From Sclerotiophoma versabilis (taxonomy: Eukaryota > Ascomycota > Dothideomycetes > Pleosporales > Didymellaceae), in contig JAAROD010000080.1 in the NCBI GenBank assembly GCA_012274445.1, forward strand, positions 1,054,001-1,118,000: a stretch of 64,000 bases of DNA, written 5' to 3'. Positions 43,541-55,100 of this stretch are shown piece by piece. A program made the translations under genes and the position numbers. Numbering within the stretch: the stretch's first letter is position 1; each line of letters opens with the position of its first letter. The notes under the pieces were generated by a model that was given only the letters and a program-made list of their open reading frames with translations, ran no database searches and was not told the origin of the DNA.

Positions 43541-44420
43541 CTAGGAGTGCAAACGTATGAAAACTATCAGGACGGAGCGGGTATCGAACCTATGAGGAGC
43601 TGACGGGGTCCTCCACCCTTGGACAAGTTCATGCGCTTCTTGAACCTCAGTGCAAGAGACACCTCAATATGAAGACAAACGCCGAGGCTTTCGCACCACA
43701 CTGCTCCTGTTAAAATCCTGTGTCTACAAATGGTAATTTACCTGCCTCGCACATCGTTGCATCGGTGCCACCAAATCCTCAATTGACAGGCAGAAAGAAA
43801 CGAGATTCACCGGAACCTCAACCAAAGAGAGGCGACAAGTCTGACGACAATTCAAATCTTTTTTTGCACCGTACTTAGACGTTTCTCATGAGCGGCTGCA
43901 CTTCGCCGATCGAAGGACTTCTAAACTATAGTTGCGGCAGTCCCAAGTTGTGGAGCTGCGCCCTCAGAGACAACCATCTCTGACAGCGTAAAGTTTGCTC
44001 AAACTATGGCTGGGTTATAAAAGCTCTCACAAAGTTGGAGGATTGGACAAGAAGAGTGACGAGCTAAAAGGAACGATCGCCGAATTGCATGAAACCAACG
44101 ATAAGTTGCAAGATACAGATAGGGTCATAGAAGGGTAACGAGCGGCTACAAAATGAGATCGAGAAAAAAAAATGTCAGAAAGGCTGAAATGCACAGGCAA
44201 CAATAGACCAACCACACAAGTACAAAAGTTGTGGTCTGGACGGACCCTCTCAAAGACGCAATGGATGAGATACGCATGGACCAGAACAAAGCCATGACAC
44301 ATGAGCAGTCAGTGCTAAGTATATGGGAGAAATTCTAGCAGCCAAAGCATGATGAAGAGAAGGCCTTTGCGCAACAAGTATTAATGATGGCGTGGACGAT
44401 ATTGATAGCAAGGAGACCTG
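43541..44420 (+). pseudogene. Coding-like debris, charged/coiled-coil type
   Basis: Plus-strand fragments with protein-like character are separated by stops: GYRTYEELTGSSTLGQVHAL (about 43580-43640), GRKKRDSPEPQPKRGDKSDD (about 43790-43850), DKKSDELKGTIAELHETND (about 44050-44100) and WTDPLKDAMDEIRMDQNKAM (about 44236-44296), the last running into an in-frame TAG before QPKHDEEKAFAQQVLMM. The heptad-like charge pattern suggests a former coiled-coil protein. I do not recognise the family, and the intact parent is not in this window. Confidence 0.25.
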
Positions 44421-45678
44421 AGCGTTGAGCGGTATTGATAGGGTACAGGACGCGTTTGATTGTAAGAACAATGTGGAGTGTACGGAAGATGGGTGGCAGG
44501 GTCTATTTGTATTGTTCACGGAGGATAGTACTGTTGCAACCTCGGGTCAGACTGACAGTAAGGGAAGAGCTGAAATACAAACGAATGTTCCAAAACCACG
44601 TTGTCCAAAAATCAGCATTGACTCCCTCAGTCAGCCACGTTGTCACTCGTTTTGGCGCCTTTGGCGTTGGCTTACTTGGCACATCTAGCACGATCACCAC
44701 ATCATCTGTAATGAGCAAGTGCATGTACTCTCATACTACAGCTGGTCGCACCAACCAGTTCTTGTCTTACGCGGTTGTAAGACACGACCGTTTTGCACCA
44801 TCCTTTTATGCAGACAACACCTTCTCAGTGCGGGATGCAAGCCTTTCAGTAAAGCGAAAACCTCTCGATGAACTTGCAGTAGCAGAGTCTCCTTTTTGAT
44901 GCATTAAGTTCAGCCGCATCGGCTGACAATGGGCGCGCCGGCGTGGGTCGTGATCGCCGCGTCACCCCTTGCGAGGTTAGCGTACCCGCCGTGGATCCTT
45001 ATTGTTAACAAAGTACATGGGCAGTAAACACGTTCAATGTCTGCCAGCCTTCTGGTCTCAGCTGCAAAGCGTACAAGGGGTGAGGTTGTGGCAGCTGTCA
45101 AATAAATCCACTCCCGCTTCGAAAGAAAGGCGGCAAGATAAGAGTCGATAAGACTTATGAGCACACCATCTCTGGTAATCTATTTGCAGATCTTGACCAC
45201 CCGAAAACGGGAGGCCTATTCTTCGTACAGCCTAGCTCGCAACTGGGGTACCCGAATGACGGGCCAGACCACCACCGGCTGGCTGCACTCAACGCCTCTT
45301 TCCTACGCACCGGGAAGCCTCTAAGGAATCTAGAAAGATGGTTGCAGTGTCTTGCTCTTCGTTCGACATGTTTTCCCTTACAGCTGTCGCACCCTTCATT
45401 GCAAAAGGCAGCTTTCGTTCGACAAGACTGCAGGGACCAGGACTTGTGGAGGTGACGCGTAAGAAAGGGTGGAACAACGGCGTCATCGAAGGAAGATTAG
45501 ACAGTTACTGAGGAACGGTTCGCACGTACGACGCTGACAACTGGGCCTTGTTCGGTAGTATTGGGGGCATACTCATATCTGGGCCGCACCTTCCTTCGTT
45601 GTCAACTCATTCTTTCCTGTCGCGAATCGAGGCACACCCTCGGCACCAAGCCCTTGAGGCTTCACCAACTCACCCATC
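44421..45678. other. Intergenic, weak coding-like remnants
   Basis: Plus-strand pieces such as NLFADLDHPKTGGLFFVQPS (about 45180-45240) and a 56-codon ATG frame ending RKKGWNNGVIEGRLDSY (about 45338-45508) look slightly protein-like but join nothing recognisable. The last part is the promoter of the gene at 45679. Confidence 0.3.
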
Positions 45679-47847
45679 ATGGCAGGCGACGCATTGCTGG
45701 CCATGCCCATGTCCCCTCGACAGTCAACAACAGAGATAGGAGGAGCGGCAGTCCAATGGCTCTGTTCACGGCGAGGGCGGACGTTGCTCTTCTCCGTCGT
45801 TGTCTTCACATTTCTACTGGGCCTCGCAGGCGTACGACACCCCGAAGCCATCGCAGAACGATACCACGCTCTCTCCGAACATCAATGGCGGCCGTACCTC
45901 TCTAGCTTACCGAAGCTCACGAAGACACCCTTCAAAGCTCCTTCGAATATGACGCTGCAGCTCGAGAATGGTGAGATCCGTCACCTACCACCGAAGCTCG
46001 AGAAGACGACGCCGAACTTTCACCTTCTAATGAACTCGGAGAGGGACTCTAATGCTTTCTGCAAGTCTACACTGTCCGCCATGCTCCTCAACTATCCTCC
46101 ACCGACCGCCGTAAACCTTGGTCAGACCTTCTTTTCACCAGGCCGTAAGGAGAGGCAGATATTGTACGAGATACGTGAGTACCTTCACAACGAGAAGCTG
46201 GTACATGATGAGGATCTGCTGTTGATTGTGGATGGTCAGGACACTTGGTTCCAGCTGCCGAGCGATGTCATCATCAAGCAATACGAGGCGGTCGTGGAGT
46301 ATGCTAACGCAAGGCTGCTCGATAAGTATGGTTTGGATGAAAACAAGCGTCAGAAGTTCAATCAGACGGTTGTGTTCGGTGCTGAAAAGGTGTGCGACGG
46401 GGACATTACGGCTTGCGACTACGCCCCGGATTCAATACTGCCACACGATATTTATGGTGCGAACGAACCAACCACCAATATGGAAGACCTACCTGCGAGA
46501 TACTTAAATTCAAGAGTCGTAATGGGTCCTGCGAAGGACTTGAAGGTTTTCTTCGATGCAGCCTTGGAGAAGTTCGAGAAAGACATCAGTGAAAGGCAAA
46601 CCATGCAGTCGGTACTGGCTGCTATGTTTGGCGAACAACAGTTGAGGCGCGATGCTGCATTAACAGAGAGAAAATCCACAACCTCAAAACTGCGAGCATG
46701 GGTGGGGAAGGCAGCAGAGGAACATGTGGCTGCCAAGCAACGGCTGGAGGCTGCCAACATCACGGTTCGTGCTGAGAAGCAGTATGAATACTCCATCGGT
46801 CTTGATTACACGCATACACTCTTCCAACCGCTCCTTCACACGCATCTGGATGAAATCATACCACTTAGGCACCACAACTCGACCGATCTGGCCAAGTATC
46901 GTCATCCCAAGACCATCACGCCGCACCTATCCCTTCCACCCACCCTTCTTTCCAGTAAGCTTCCCTTCTGGAGTCCCAATCTATATCTTCACAATCCCTC
47001 CCCCGAAACCAATAAGCCCGCCTACATCGACAAACTTGACTTTGATTTCGACCTTGACCGACTCCCCGACCGCCATACATCTTGGTCTGACGTTCCGCTT
47101 ATCCAAAACACATACACCGGCGCAATCCCTGCATTAATCCTCCGCATCCCCGACTCTTTTCATACACCTAAGTCATCCGGTATTTCAAGCGCACAGATCT
47201 CTTTCAATAATTTGTGGTTCGCCCCTCAGAAGCGGGCACTCCTACGCCAGTACTTCCGCACTACACAGAGTCCTAACGGTTATCACAACTCACTCGTCGG
47301 CGGCGATCGATTTTGGGACCAGCGTGGTGGCCGTGGGGGAATATGGACATTCAAAGAGCAGGTATGGCTGCCGTGGGGTGAGGTGGATGGTGTGTGCGGC
47401 ACACTGGCGCATTTGAAGCAGGTCTTTGACGACGGAAAGGGTGTTTGGATGCATGAGCTTGAGGACGAAAATGAGGCGCAGAGAGTCAGGGAGGAGGAGG
47501 CTTACAAGGACAGTCTGGAAGAGAAGAAGAAAAAAGAGCAAGAAGAAGAGAAAGCGCGGGTGCAGATTGAGGTGAATATTGCGAAGCAGGAGCACGACCG
47601 AAAAGAGAGAGAAAAGCATAACAAGGAAAGACTTGAGGAGACCGAAAGGCAGAAGAAGGCCCAAGAAGAGAAAGAGCAGGCGGATGTGGAGAGACTTAAG
47701 GCCATTAAGGAGGCGAACAGGCTAGCAGCAGAGGCGGAAGCGAGGAAGAAGGAGTTGGAGGAATTTGAAGAATTCGAGGAAGTGGAAGATGATCTTGGCT
47801 CAACTGCCGATGCATCAAACGAGCGTGAGAGAAGATGGGTCGCGTAG
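45679..47847 (+). CDS. Type II membrane glycosyltransferase-like protein with charged coiled-coil tail, 722 aa
   Basis: A single exon. A short cytosolic part is followed by one membrane segment at about 33-50 (TLLFSVVVFTFLLGLAGV). The lumenal domain has NFHLLMNSERDSNAFCKS, the acidic loop LLLIVDGQDTWFQLPSDVI (VDGQD at 184-188, like the metal-binding loop of PLOD/procollagen-type galactosyl- or glucosyltransferases), VVFGAEKVCDGD and RYLNSRVVMGPAKDL. These resemble the lumenal glycosyltransferase fold of collagen-modifying enzymes, here in a fungal conserved family. Residues about 594-700 are almost wholly E/K/R/Q and should form a long helix, ending in an acidic stretch. A Golgi/ER role is inferred; substrate and activity are unknown. 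Confidence 0.7.
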   Translation: MAGDALLAMPMSPRQSTTEIGGAAVQWLCSRRGRTLLFSVVVFTFLLGLAGVRHPEAIAERYHALSEHQWRPYLSSLPKLTKTPFKAPSNMTLQLENGEIRHLPPKLEKTTPNFHLLMNSERDSNAFCKSTLSAMLLNYPPPTAVNLGQTFFSPGRKERQILYEIREYLHNEKLVHDEDLLLIVDGQDTWFQLPSDVIIKQYEAVVEYANARLLDKYGLDENKRQKFNQTVVFGAEKVCDGDITACDYAPDSILPHDIYGANEPTTNMEDLPARYLNSRVVMGPAKDLKVFFDAALEKFEKDISERQTMQSVLAAMFGEQQLRRDAALTERKSTTSKLRAWVGKAAEEHVAAKQRLEAANITVRAEKQYEYSIGLDYTHTLFQPLLHTHLDEIIPLRHHNSTDLAKYRHPKTITPHLSLPPTLLSSKLPFWSPNLYLHNPSPETNKPAYIDKLDFDFDLDRLPDRHTSWSDVPLIQNTYTGAIPALILRIPDSFHTPKSSGISSAQISFNNLWFAPQKRALLRQYFRTTQSPNGYHNSLVGGDRFWDQRGGRGGIWTFKEQVWLPWGEVDGVCGTLAHLKQVFDDGKGVWMHELEDENEAQRVREEEAYKDSLEEKKKKEQEEEKARVQIEVNIAKQEHDRKEREKHNKERLEETERQKKAQEEKEQADVERLKAIKEANRLAAEAEARKKELEEFEEFEEVEDDLGSTADASNERERRWVA

Positions 47848-49508
47848 AACAGCTCTCACACATGTGCATGAATTGTGCATACCCAATTTCTTTTTATACC
47901 ATGTGTACGTGCTTGGCGAAGCATGTCGTTATTTTGTATCATTTAGATAGGCCCGAATTTGTGGCTAGACGGCGTTACGTAGGTATCTCTTAGTTGGGCA
48001 TTTATTCTCGTCCTGCTGCCGTTGCCAGACTCATACACCAAAACTTACTTGAGTTGGTGCCTGGCACTTCATCAGTTCGTACAAACCTCTTCTCGATGCT
48101 AAACCTACCCCATCATGCACCTTCCTCTCCAACGTACCCCTGATCTGCTAAGGTTTAAAGCAATACCTCTAAAGCGCTTTTTTCTACTCCCACCCCGTTC
48201 TGCTCAAGTCTTGTGGTCAGACTTGCCTGCTTCTTGAACGCCGCGTTTCGATCGTCCTCAAGAAACATGATACCCCACTGTGCGGCGCCAATTCTTCGTC
48301 GCTCGTCTGGGTTTTGCGCCAGCACAGAGGCGTGGTCAAGGTTCTTGCGTGTCTGGCCGGCTTGCAGTTGTTTTGCCAAGAGAATGCCATTGCAGTCAGT
48401 GATGAATCGCTTTACGGTTTCCTAATTTGCGGCTTCCGTGCAATTCCTTGATCTTTCGAAATTATTCTACTTAGAGGATCCCTTTCCTTCACTGACGAGT
48501 ACTGTACTTCTATGCTCGAATCTTCCAGGAACGCAACCCAGCGTTAGGCTTGAGTCTTATTGCGAACACGGAGCTGTTTCCACGTCTCGTTTCCATCATC
48601 CTTTTACTTGTGTGCCTGTTTTCGATATGCTGTGCTAAGAATGTTGGTCGGTCTTGCCCCAATTTCCATTATCGGTGCGACTTTGTTTCGCTCGATTGAG
48701 GTTGCGAGAACAGCTTCCCACTTGACCACAGTCACTTCCTCCGAGTTCTTGTGATTCTTTCATGGTTCTCTCTGTTCTGATAGCATTTTGAATTGCACTT
48801 CTCGTTCGGGCCTTTTGTCTCACCAAGGTTTCCTGGTCCTCTCTGCCATTGCCTCGCACACCCAACCCAGCCAGCGTCGATGCTCAACCCTGGGGTTCAA
48901 GGACTTCTGATGATACTAGTATGCAGGGTGTCGGAAGTACTTCAGACTCAAGTGAAAGGCGGACGAGTTCCAATTCAGAAGCCCCATAGGGTACGGGTAA
49001 CACTCTCGTGTGCTGTCGCCCTCCACATGTAGTGGCGGGTACAGCCGCAGCGAAGCCCTCCGGACCGACGCCCGCCCCTGCGTCTGGACTCATCGATTGT
49101 CGTGTTGTGCTAACGTCCATTGAGCCACGCGCCACAACGCAAACTTCAGGCATTTCGAAGATAGAGAATCAGAGCATTAAACCCCAAACATCCTCCCCAC
49201 AGTTTGTCGCAGTCGATTCTCCACAGCTCGCCCCCAATCATGCGACGCGTCATTGCCAAGGAAGCAACTATGCCGAATTCCGCGCCCCTTTGCCGTTTTA
49301 GTAGTGCACACGGCTCGTGTCCAAGAAACTTGAGATACAGACGGCCAACTGTTGGGGACATCTTACTGCTGTAAGGCGCCAATGAAGCGTGCAACGTAGG
49401 CTGCGACCCTCCTTGGCCCTTTGTGCCCCTTGTCACAGCATCCACGCTCATTCTGCCTTTCCGCTTTCCTTATTGACGAAATCTGCGATACCACATCGCA
49501 ACACCGCC
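47848..49508. other. Intergenic, with one candidate exon
   Basis: About 1.6 kb. Besides the candidate at 48155-48424 (minus) I see no gene. A promoter for the esterase at 49509 must lie at the right end. Confidence 0.4.
48155..48424 (-). CDS. Possible terminal exon of a small unrecognised gene
   Basis: An open frame on the minus strand preceded by GCAAATTAG (splice-acceptor-like) reads ETVKRFITDCNGILLAKQLQ and QNPDERRRIGAAQWGIMFLE, then ends VGVEKSALEVLL. It is about 89 residues, helical and charged, and not repetitive. A second protein-like frame lies upstream on the same strand (TVVKWEAVLATSIERNKVAP, about 48743-48680), but I could not join the two in phase with convincing splice sites. 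The family is not recognised. It may be the 3' exon of a small conserved gene. Confidence 0.35.
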
Positions 49509-51383
49509 ATGATGGCACGCCCACTCAACTCGAGCCTTATCTTCGACCGTCGAGTACTTCTGGGCCTCGGCGCCATCGTCGTCCTCACCTTCACGTTCGC
49601 CTTCTTATACTCACCAGACCTGCGGCCGAGCTCCGACTGGATACCGCCGTTATCCTCGAAACCCACGCCCGTCTTCTCCATACCGCCGAAGAACGCACAA
49701 GACCCCAACATCGTCGAACTCGACTACCTCGCCATCCAGCCCAATGTCACAGACAAGGTCCGCTCGTACTGGAACATCCCGTACGCTGCGACCGCCGGAG
49801 GCAAGAACAGGTTTCGGGGCCCGCAGCCAGTGAATAGGACGTATGGTATTGGGAGGAAAGAGAAGCCACTCGTGTGGAAAGGGGACTTGGGCATGTGTCC
49901 GCGCATTCAGAAAATTGATCCAAGCCTGAGAAACAGAAAAGACATTGCTGGCGAGGACGTTGTGGGCATCTTTGCAGACAAGACTGAGGACTGCCTGAGT
50001 CTAAACGTCTTCACGCCGTTTGATGCTGAGGCTGGCGATGATCTGCCAGTCTTGGTCAATATCCCTGGCGGCGGATTCCACCTGCCTGGCAGGAGTAATG
50101 GCGGTGAGATGGTAGAGAAGGCCAGAAAAGAAAAGGGCAGAAACGGCAAGCTGGACAAGGGTATCATTGTAGTGACCATGTACTACCGCAATGGTATCTA
50201 CGGCTTCCTCTCGGGCAAGGAAATCGCAGAAAACGGAGACTACAACAACGCGCTCAGAGACCAGAGGGCTGCGTTGGAGTGGGTGCAGAAGTACATTCGA
50301 TACTTCGGCGGCAACCCTGATCATGTCGTCATAATGGGTACAAGTGCTGGAGGTGCTTCTGTTCTGCTACAGCTCACTGCCAACGAAGGAGACAATCACG
50401 TTCCTATCCCGGGCACCGGCAGCAAACCCCTCTTCCACGGCGCTATCGCCCAGAGTCCCGCAAGCCCGACTTTCTTCACTCCAACGCAAGCCGAGAAGTT
50501 TTGGAACGAGGTCGCCGACGGCCTGAACTGCACTGACATTGCCTGCGTCCGCAACGCCTCTCCTGGCGACCTCTACTACGAAAACTACCCCATGTCTTTC
50601 CCCGGCCGCAACACCCCCCCGCGCTGGATGTGGGCACCTACCACAGAACCTGCAGGCGGAATGTGGACTGAGCCCGCACCAGCAGCCATCATCCATAACC
50701 GCTACGCGAAGGTGCCTACAATCATTGGCTTTACCTCGAACGAGGGTTCGGACCAGGTCAAGAAGACAATCGACACTGTCGATGAATTCAAATCTTACCT
50801 CAAGGACCACTACCCGCTGCTCACCGACGACGACCTTGATCTCCTCGCCACAACATACCCGAACGACCGACACTGGCCCGACAGTGGAAGATACTGGGAC
50901 GCAGTAGCGAAGGCGCAGGGCGACATTCGCTACATCTGTCCAACATACCTTGCCTCGAATGCTATGGGCACAAACAACCCTGAGAAGGTGCCAACATACC
51001 AATACCAATGGGACGTCATGTGGGGCGTCGACATTGAGAACGGGTTTGGCACCAAGCACGCCGGCACGGTCGGTCAGGTTATGGTGCGCCGCCACAACGA
51101 GATCTCCGACTACTTCATCAGCTTCGTAAAGTACCTTGACCCCAACGTCGAGAAGGGCAAGGACACACCCACATGGGAGAAGCTAGATGACAGGAAGAGG
51201 CGCATGTTTTTCACCAACATTAAGGAGGGCGGCAAGCGGGGTGACGGTACCAACATGCTCGGCAAGATGCGCATGTGGATGGAAGGGAAGGATGAGAGCA
51301 GAGAAGCAAACTGCGGTGTCATCCGGGGACTGATGAAGAGATTGCAGATGGAGGGTGTCGAGGCACTGAAGTTGGATTCTTGA
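49509..51383 (+). CDS. Type B carboxylesterase, membrane-anchored/secreted, 624 aa
   Basis: A single exon from the ATG at 49509 (MMARPLNSS); the frame upstream of that has no ATG. Residues about 17-33 (LLGLGAIVVLTFTFAFL) form a signal anchor. The alpha/beta-hydrolase motifs are EDCLSLNVFTPF, the oxyanion loop NIPGGGFH (GGGF at 187-190) and nucleophile Ser279 in MGTSAGGASVLL; TSNEGSDQV supplies the likely acidic residue and GTKHAGTVGQVM the His. Unlike the cytosolic esterase at 10012, this one faces outside or the secretory lumen. The substrate is unknown; cholinesterase-like fungal relatives act on varied esters. Confidence 0.87.
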   Translation: MMARPLNSSLIFDRRVLLGLGAIVVLTFTFAFLYSPDLRPSSDWIPPLSSKPTPVFSIPPKNAQDPNIVELDYLAIQPNVTDKVRSYWNIPYAATAGGKNRFRGPQPVNRTYGIGRKEKPLVWKGDLGMCPRIQKIDPSLRNRKDIAGEDVVGIFADKTEDCLSLNVFTPFDAEAGDDLPVLVNIPGGGFHLPGRSNGGEMVEKARKEKGRNGKLDKGIIVVTMYYRNGIYGFLSGKEIAENGDYNNALRDQRAALEWVQKYIRYFGGNPDHVVIMGTSAGGASVLLQLTANEGDNHVPIPGTGSKPLFHGAIAQSPASPTFFTPTQAEKFWNEVADGLNCTDIACVRNASPGDLYYENYPMSFPGRNTPPRWMWAPTTEPAGGMWTEPAPAAIIHNRYAKVPTIIGFTSNEGSDQVKKTIDTVDEFKSYLKDHYPLLTDDDLDLLATTYPNDRHWPDSGRYWDAVAKAQGDIRYICPTYLASNAMGTNNPEKVPTYQYQWDVMWGVDIENGFGTKHAGTVGQVMVRRHNEISDYFISFVKYLDPNVEKGKDTPTWEKLDDRKRRMFFTNIKEGGKRGDGTNMLGKMRMWMEGKDESREANCGVIRGLMKRLQMEGVEALKLDS

Positions 51384-52110
51384 GTACGGCGAAGTCGGCA
51401 GAAAGCCATTCAGTCGCGCGCCGTTGTTCGTTTGTTGTTGTATACATATTCCACCATATTAGAGCATTTCCAGGCGTTCGGGTAGATGCCTCATCGTACG
51501 CGATGCGTGGCTGTATGAATTTACTTCGTTTCATCGTGTAAGTATGTTTCTCGAATTGCCTTGTGCTGCTGGTGGCAGTTGCCGTTGGTGGTAGTAGGTG
51601 ACGAGGCGTAAGTGCCTTGACAACAACATTTCGACTCATCTACGGCAGACGCTATGTTTCGAATTCGCTACACCCACATCCACCACCATTCGAAGTGCAT
51701 AGTTGTGTGGCTTCTTGCATCCTCGTTGCATCGCTCTAGACAGCATTAGCTCTTCCAGCTTCACCTTCGAATTTTATCCCATGCCGCCGAGCTGCGGATC
51801 CTTTTTTCACTTCGAACTCACCTGGATGGCCGTTTTTCGCAAAGATAGAGCAGCAGCGTTCTCACCTTCGACTGTACTGCTTCCAAAGCCTCGTTTGCCG
51901 CCACCTTGTAAACTTTCTCCACCCTGGTTACTGTCCTCACAACACCAAGCCTCTCTTCGCACCATTCTCTCACGCCAAGACTACCACTTACCACTTACCA
52001 CTTACCACTTACGCTATACACTCCGCCTGGAAGCATACACCGCATACTGCATCCGTCTATCTAATTTTCTCGCTTCTCAAGCTTAACCAGCCTCGCAATC
52101 TTCTGTCTAC
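51384..52110. other. Intergenic/promoter of the GTPase gene
   Basis: C/T-rich sequence before the GTPase start, including an ACCACTT-type repeat at about 51980-52010. No gene seen. Confidence 0.45.
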
Positions 52111-55100
52111 ATGAAGAAAGCCTTGCAAACGTACAAAGAAAATCTCAAAGCACGTCAAGAGTCTTCCAAGATGCGCAAGCGCCCAAATCCTCAGTCAAAC
52201 CGGGAAGACAGTCCCCTCTTCGAGCCGGAGCATGCAGCACCGCCCTTGTCACTCAAGTTGCAGCTTGACAACAGGGCAGAACCCAAACCTGAAGAACCCG
52301 CGCCACTCAAAACGCCACCAGCCTCTTTCCCCGTTGTAGAGACACACGCAGCCATCCGAACAGAAACAGCTCACAAAAGAAAAGGTATGAACTTCATTCT
52401 CGATACGATGTACCGTACCTTATCCTAACACCAAACAGCTGTGGGAATGTCTGAAAGTGACGCAGATGATTCCGAAGATGATGGCAACGACGTGGTTAAG
52501 CCGCACGATCCTGACTCAGAGCCGTTACCTGACTTGCCCATGTATCATCCTGCGGTCAAGGAAGTGGAGAATCTCTGCAACTCTCTTGTTTCCGAGTTCG
52601 GATACTTCATTGATAGCGGCACTCACAAGGATGATGAGACCGAATATCTTCTCAGAGAGTCTAGGGAACTTGAGCATCCACCTCATGAGACCCATGTCCT
52701 ACGCATCGCTCTGATCGGCGATGCCGGCCAGGGCAAGTCTTCACTTCTGAACTCTATGCTTGGATGCGAGAATCTAGCCATTCATGTAGGTTTCTGTTGT
52801 ACAGCTTCCTTCCTTTGTCCGCCGCTAACCCAATCAGGCCGCCGATGGAAACAGCTGTACCTACGTGGTGATCGAATACGTCCAAGCACCAGACATACAG
52901 AAACCCCTTTTCGAAGCCTCAGTAGAGTTCCATTCACGCCAAGCTTGTCGCGAGATCGTCATATCCCAAGTCAAAAACTACTTTTCATATCTGGAATTGG
53001 ACGATACTGCCGACAACGATGAGGCCAATGACAGTCGATTGGATGCCGGAACGTGCACTGATCTTCTCAGGTCTTTGTTCATGGGCTATCCAGAGTTCCA
53101 GGACCAAGAGCACACGGAGGAGTTTCTAGGCAGGCACACATCCGCGGAAGACCCTCTGCTTATCAACAAACTCATGACCTGGACCGAGAACGTTCTGGAC
53201 GAGTTCATGCTCGATGGAGAATGTAACGATGTGGCGACTTTGAATGCAGTCACAGCATCCGAGATCAGCGAGAGCATTCAGCCATTCACTATGAAAGTCG
53301 ACTTTCCCAGCTTCGAAGGTACTGATATCGTTTGCTGCCCATGGCCGTTTGTCAGGAAGGTCCGAGTCTGTCTGTACTCACGCATCCTGGCTCAAGGTAT
53401 TATTATCGCTGATCTTCCTGGCACCACCGATAAAAACCGTGCTCGTGTTGAAGCTGCCAGGAGATATCTACAGCAATGCGACATGACCATAGTAGTCAAC
53501 AAGATCGATCGTGCCATTGATCATGCTGCTTTACACAATGCAATCAACGACTCTTTTCGACGAAAGAGATCAGGCAACACGATTGTGGTTTGCACACGGT
53601 CGGATGATTTGAATGTTACCACGAAGCAGTCCTTTCCATCGATTCCGGCCGAAGAGAAAGCCGTGAGCGAGATGAGTCAAATGGAGGTAGAAATCAACAA
53701 GCAGATCCAACAAGTTGGAATCAGGCTAAACTCGCCAGCTGTCAAGAAAGACCAGATTGAGAAATATAAACTGATGGCGAAGAGAGAGCGAATCGAGCGA
53801 GAGAAGAACGACTTGATACGCCGACGCCTTGGAGTTCGCATATCCGCTCGCAATCGACATGTCAAGCAAGGCATAACGGAGCAGTATCGGCAGGACACCA
53901 ACGATCGCACCCCTTTGCCTGTGTTCTGCGTCTCGAACCCAATCTACATGCAACACTTAAGCGGCGGCTTCTTGAGGAAGAGCCCACCCGACTTGACACT
54001 TGCGGAGACCGAGATACCAAAACTGCGTACCTACATCTTCCCAAAGCCGTCTTTGGGAAGGTTTGCGTCCCTTGAACATTATTGCAAGTCTCTCCTACCA
54101 TCCTTCTTCAACACAATAGAGATGTCATGCAGCGTATCCAAGATCAAACGCAAGAAGGACCTCGAACGGACTTTTCGCAAGACTCGAGATGTACGTTCTA
54201 TGAATTTCTACTGATGACTCAACTGACAGTCCTAGGCACTACCTGATACCGTTCAGAGCATTGCGGATGCGTTCGCTGAGCATGAGTTCGATAAAGTGCA
54301 CACGCTCATCGGTATGCCGAGTCCTCCCATTCCCCCTTTTCTATGATCTAATTGTTTTAAAGCCAACAACGAAATAGTTTGGCTCAACAGGGCGAGGGAT
54401 AAATGCGATGGATGGGCTAAGGTAAGTTGGAATACGTAATGGAGCATGTAGTGATCTGATAGAGATTACAGCTCAAACCTGCAGGCTATACGGCGGTTCT
54501 CAGACATAATGGTGAGTGGTTATGAGTGCAACTTATGCTTCCGACTAACATGAGGCAGGCAATTGGGCAACCAAGACGGTTCCGCCTCAAGAATGGAACA
54601 AAGCGTTACTAGTGCCTGTTCAAGAACACTTGGATATCTGCTTCGAGTACGTTCATGGTCAGGTCTGCGATGACCTCACTACAGACATATCGGAGGCTGC
54701 ATGTGAGGCGGTGACAAGGCTTGAAGATACTCTCAAAGGTGGGTGCTGTATGCTACCAAATAGCTTTGCACAAACTAAGGTTTCACAGTTGATCCTGCAG
54801 CTGCACTCTCTGGAGCTATCATTGCATTCAAAGAAAATCTCAAGGAGCGCCGCAGTCAGATTGATAGAATCTGCATCAGATTCAAAGCAAAAATCAAGAG
54901 AGAGATCCGGTATGGTAACGGATAGTTCACATTGGCTGCAACCCCAATTAACATAGTTCCAGCAAGATACAAGTTCTCGCAACCACAGAAGACCCAGGTC
55001 ACTATTTTACCGAAGCCATGAGAAATATCTACAAGGATGCCATAAACGCGCCTAAGATCCGCGGCCGACGAGTGCACGACGCACGCGCGGGCGCATTCAT

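Noticed and set aside
43575..43605. GGTTCGATACC on the minus strand as a tRNA T arm
   Set aside because: No acceptor, anticodon or D arm can be folded around it.
49389..49508. Upstream extension of the second esterase
   Set aside because: It begins at a non-ATG codon and would bury the signal anchor; the ATG at 49509 gives a proper N terminus.
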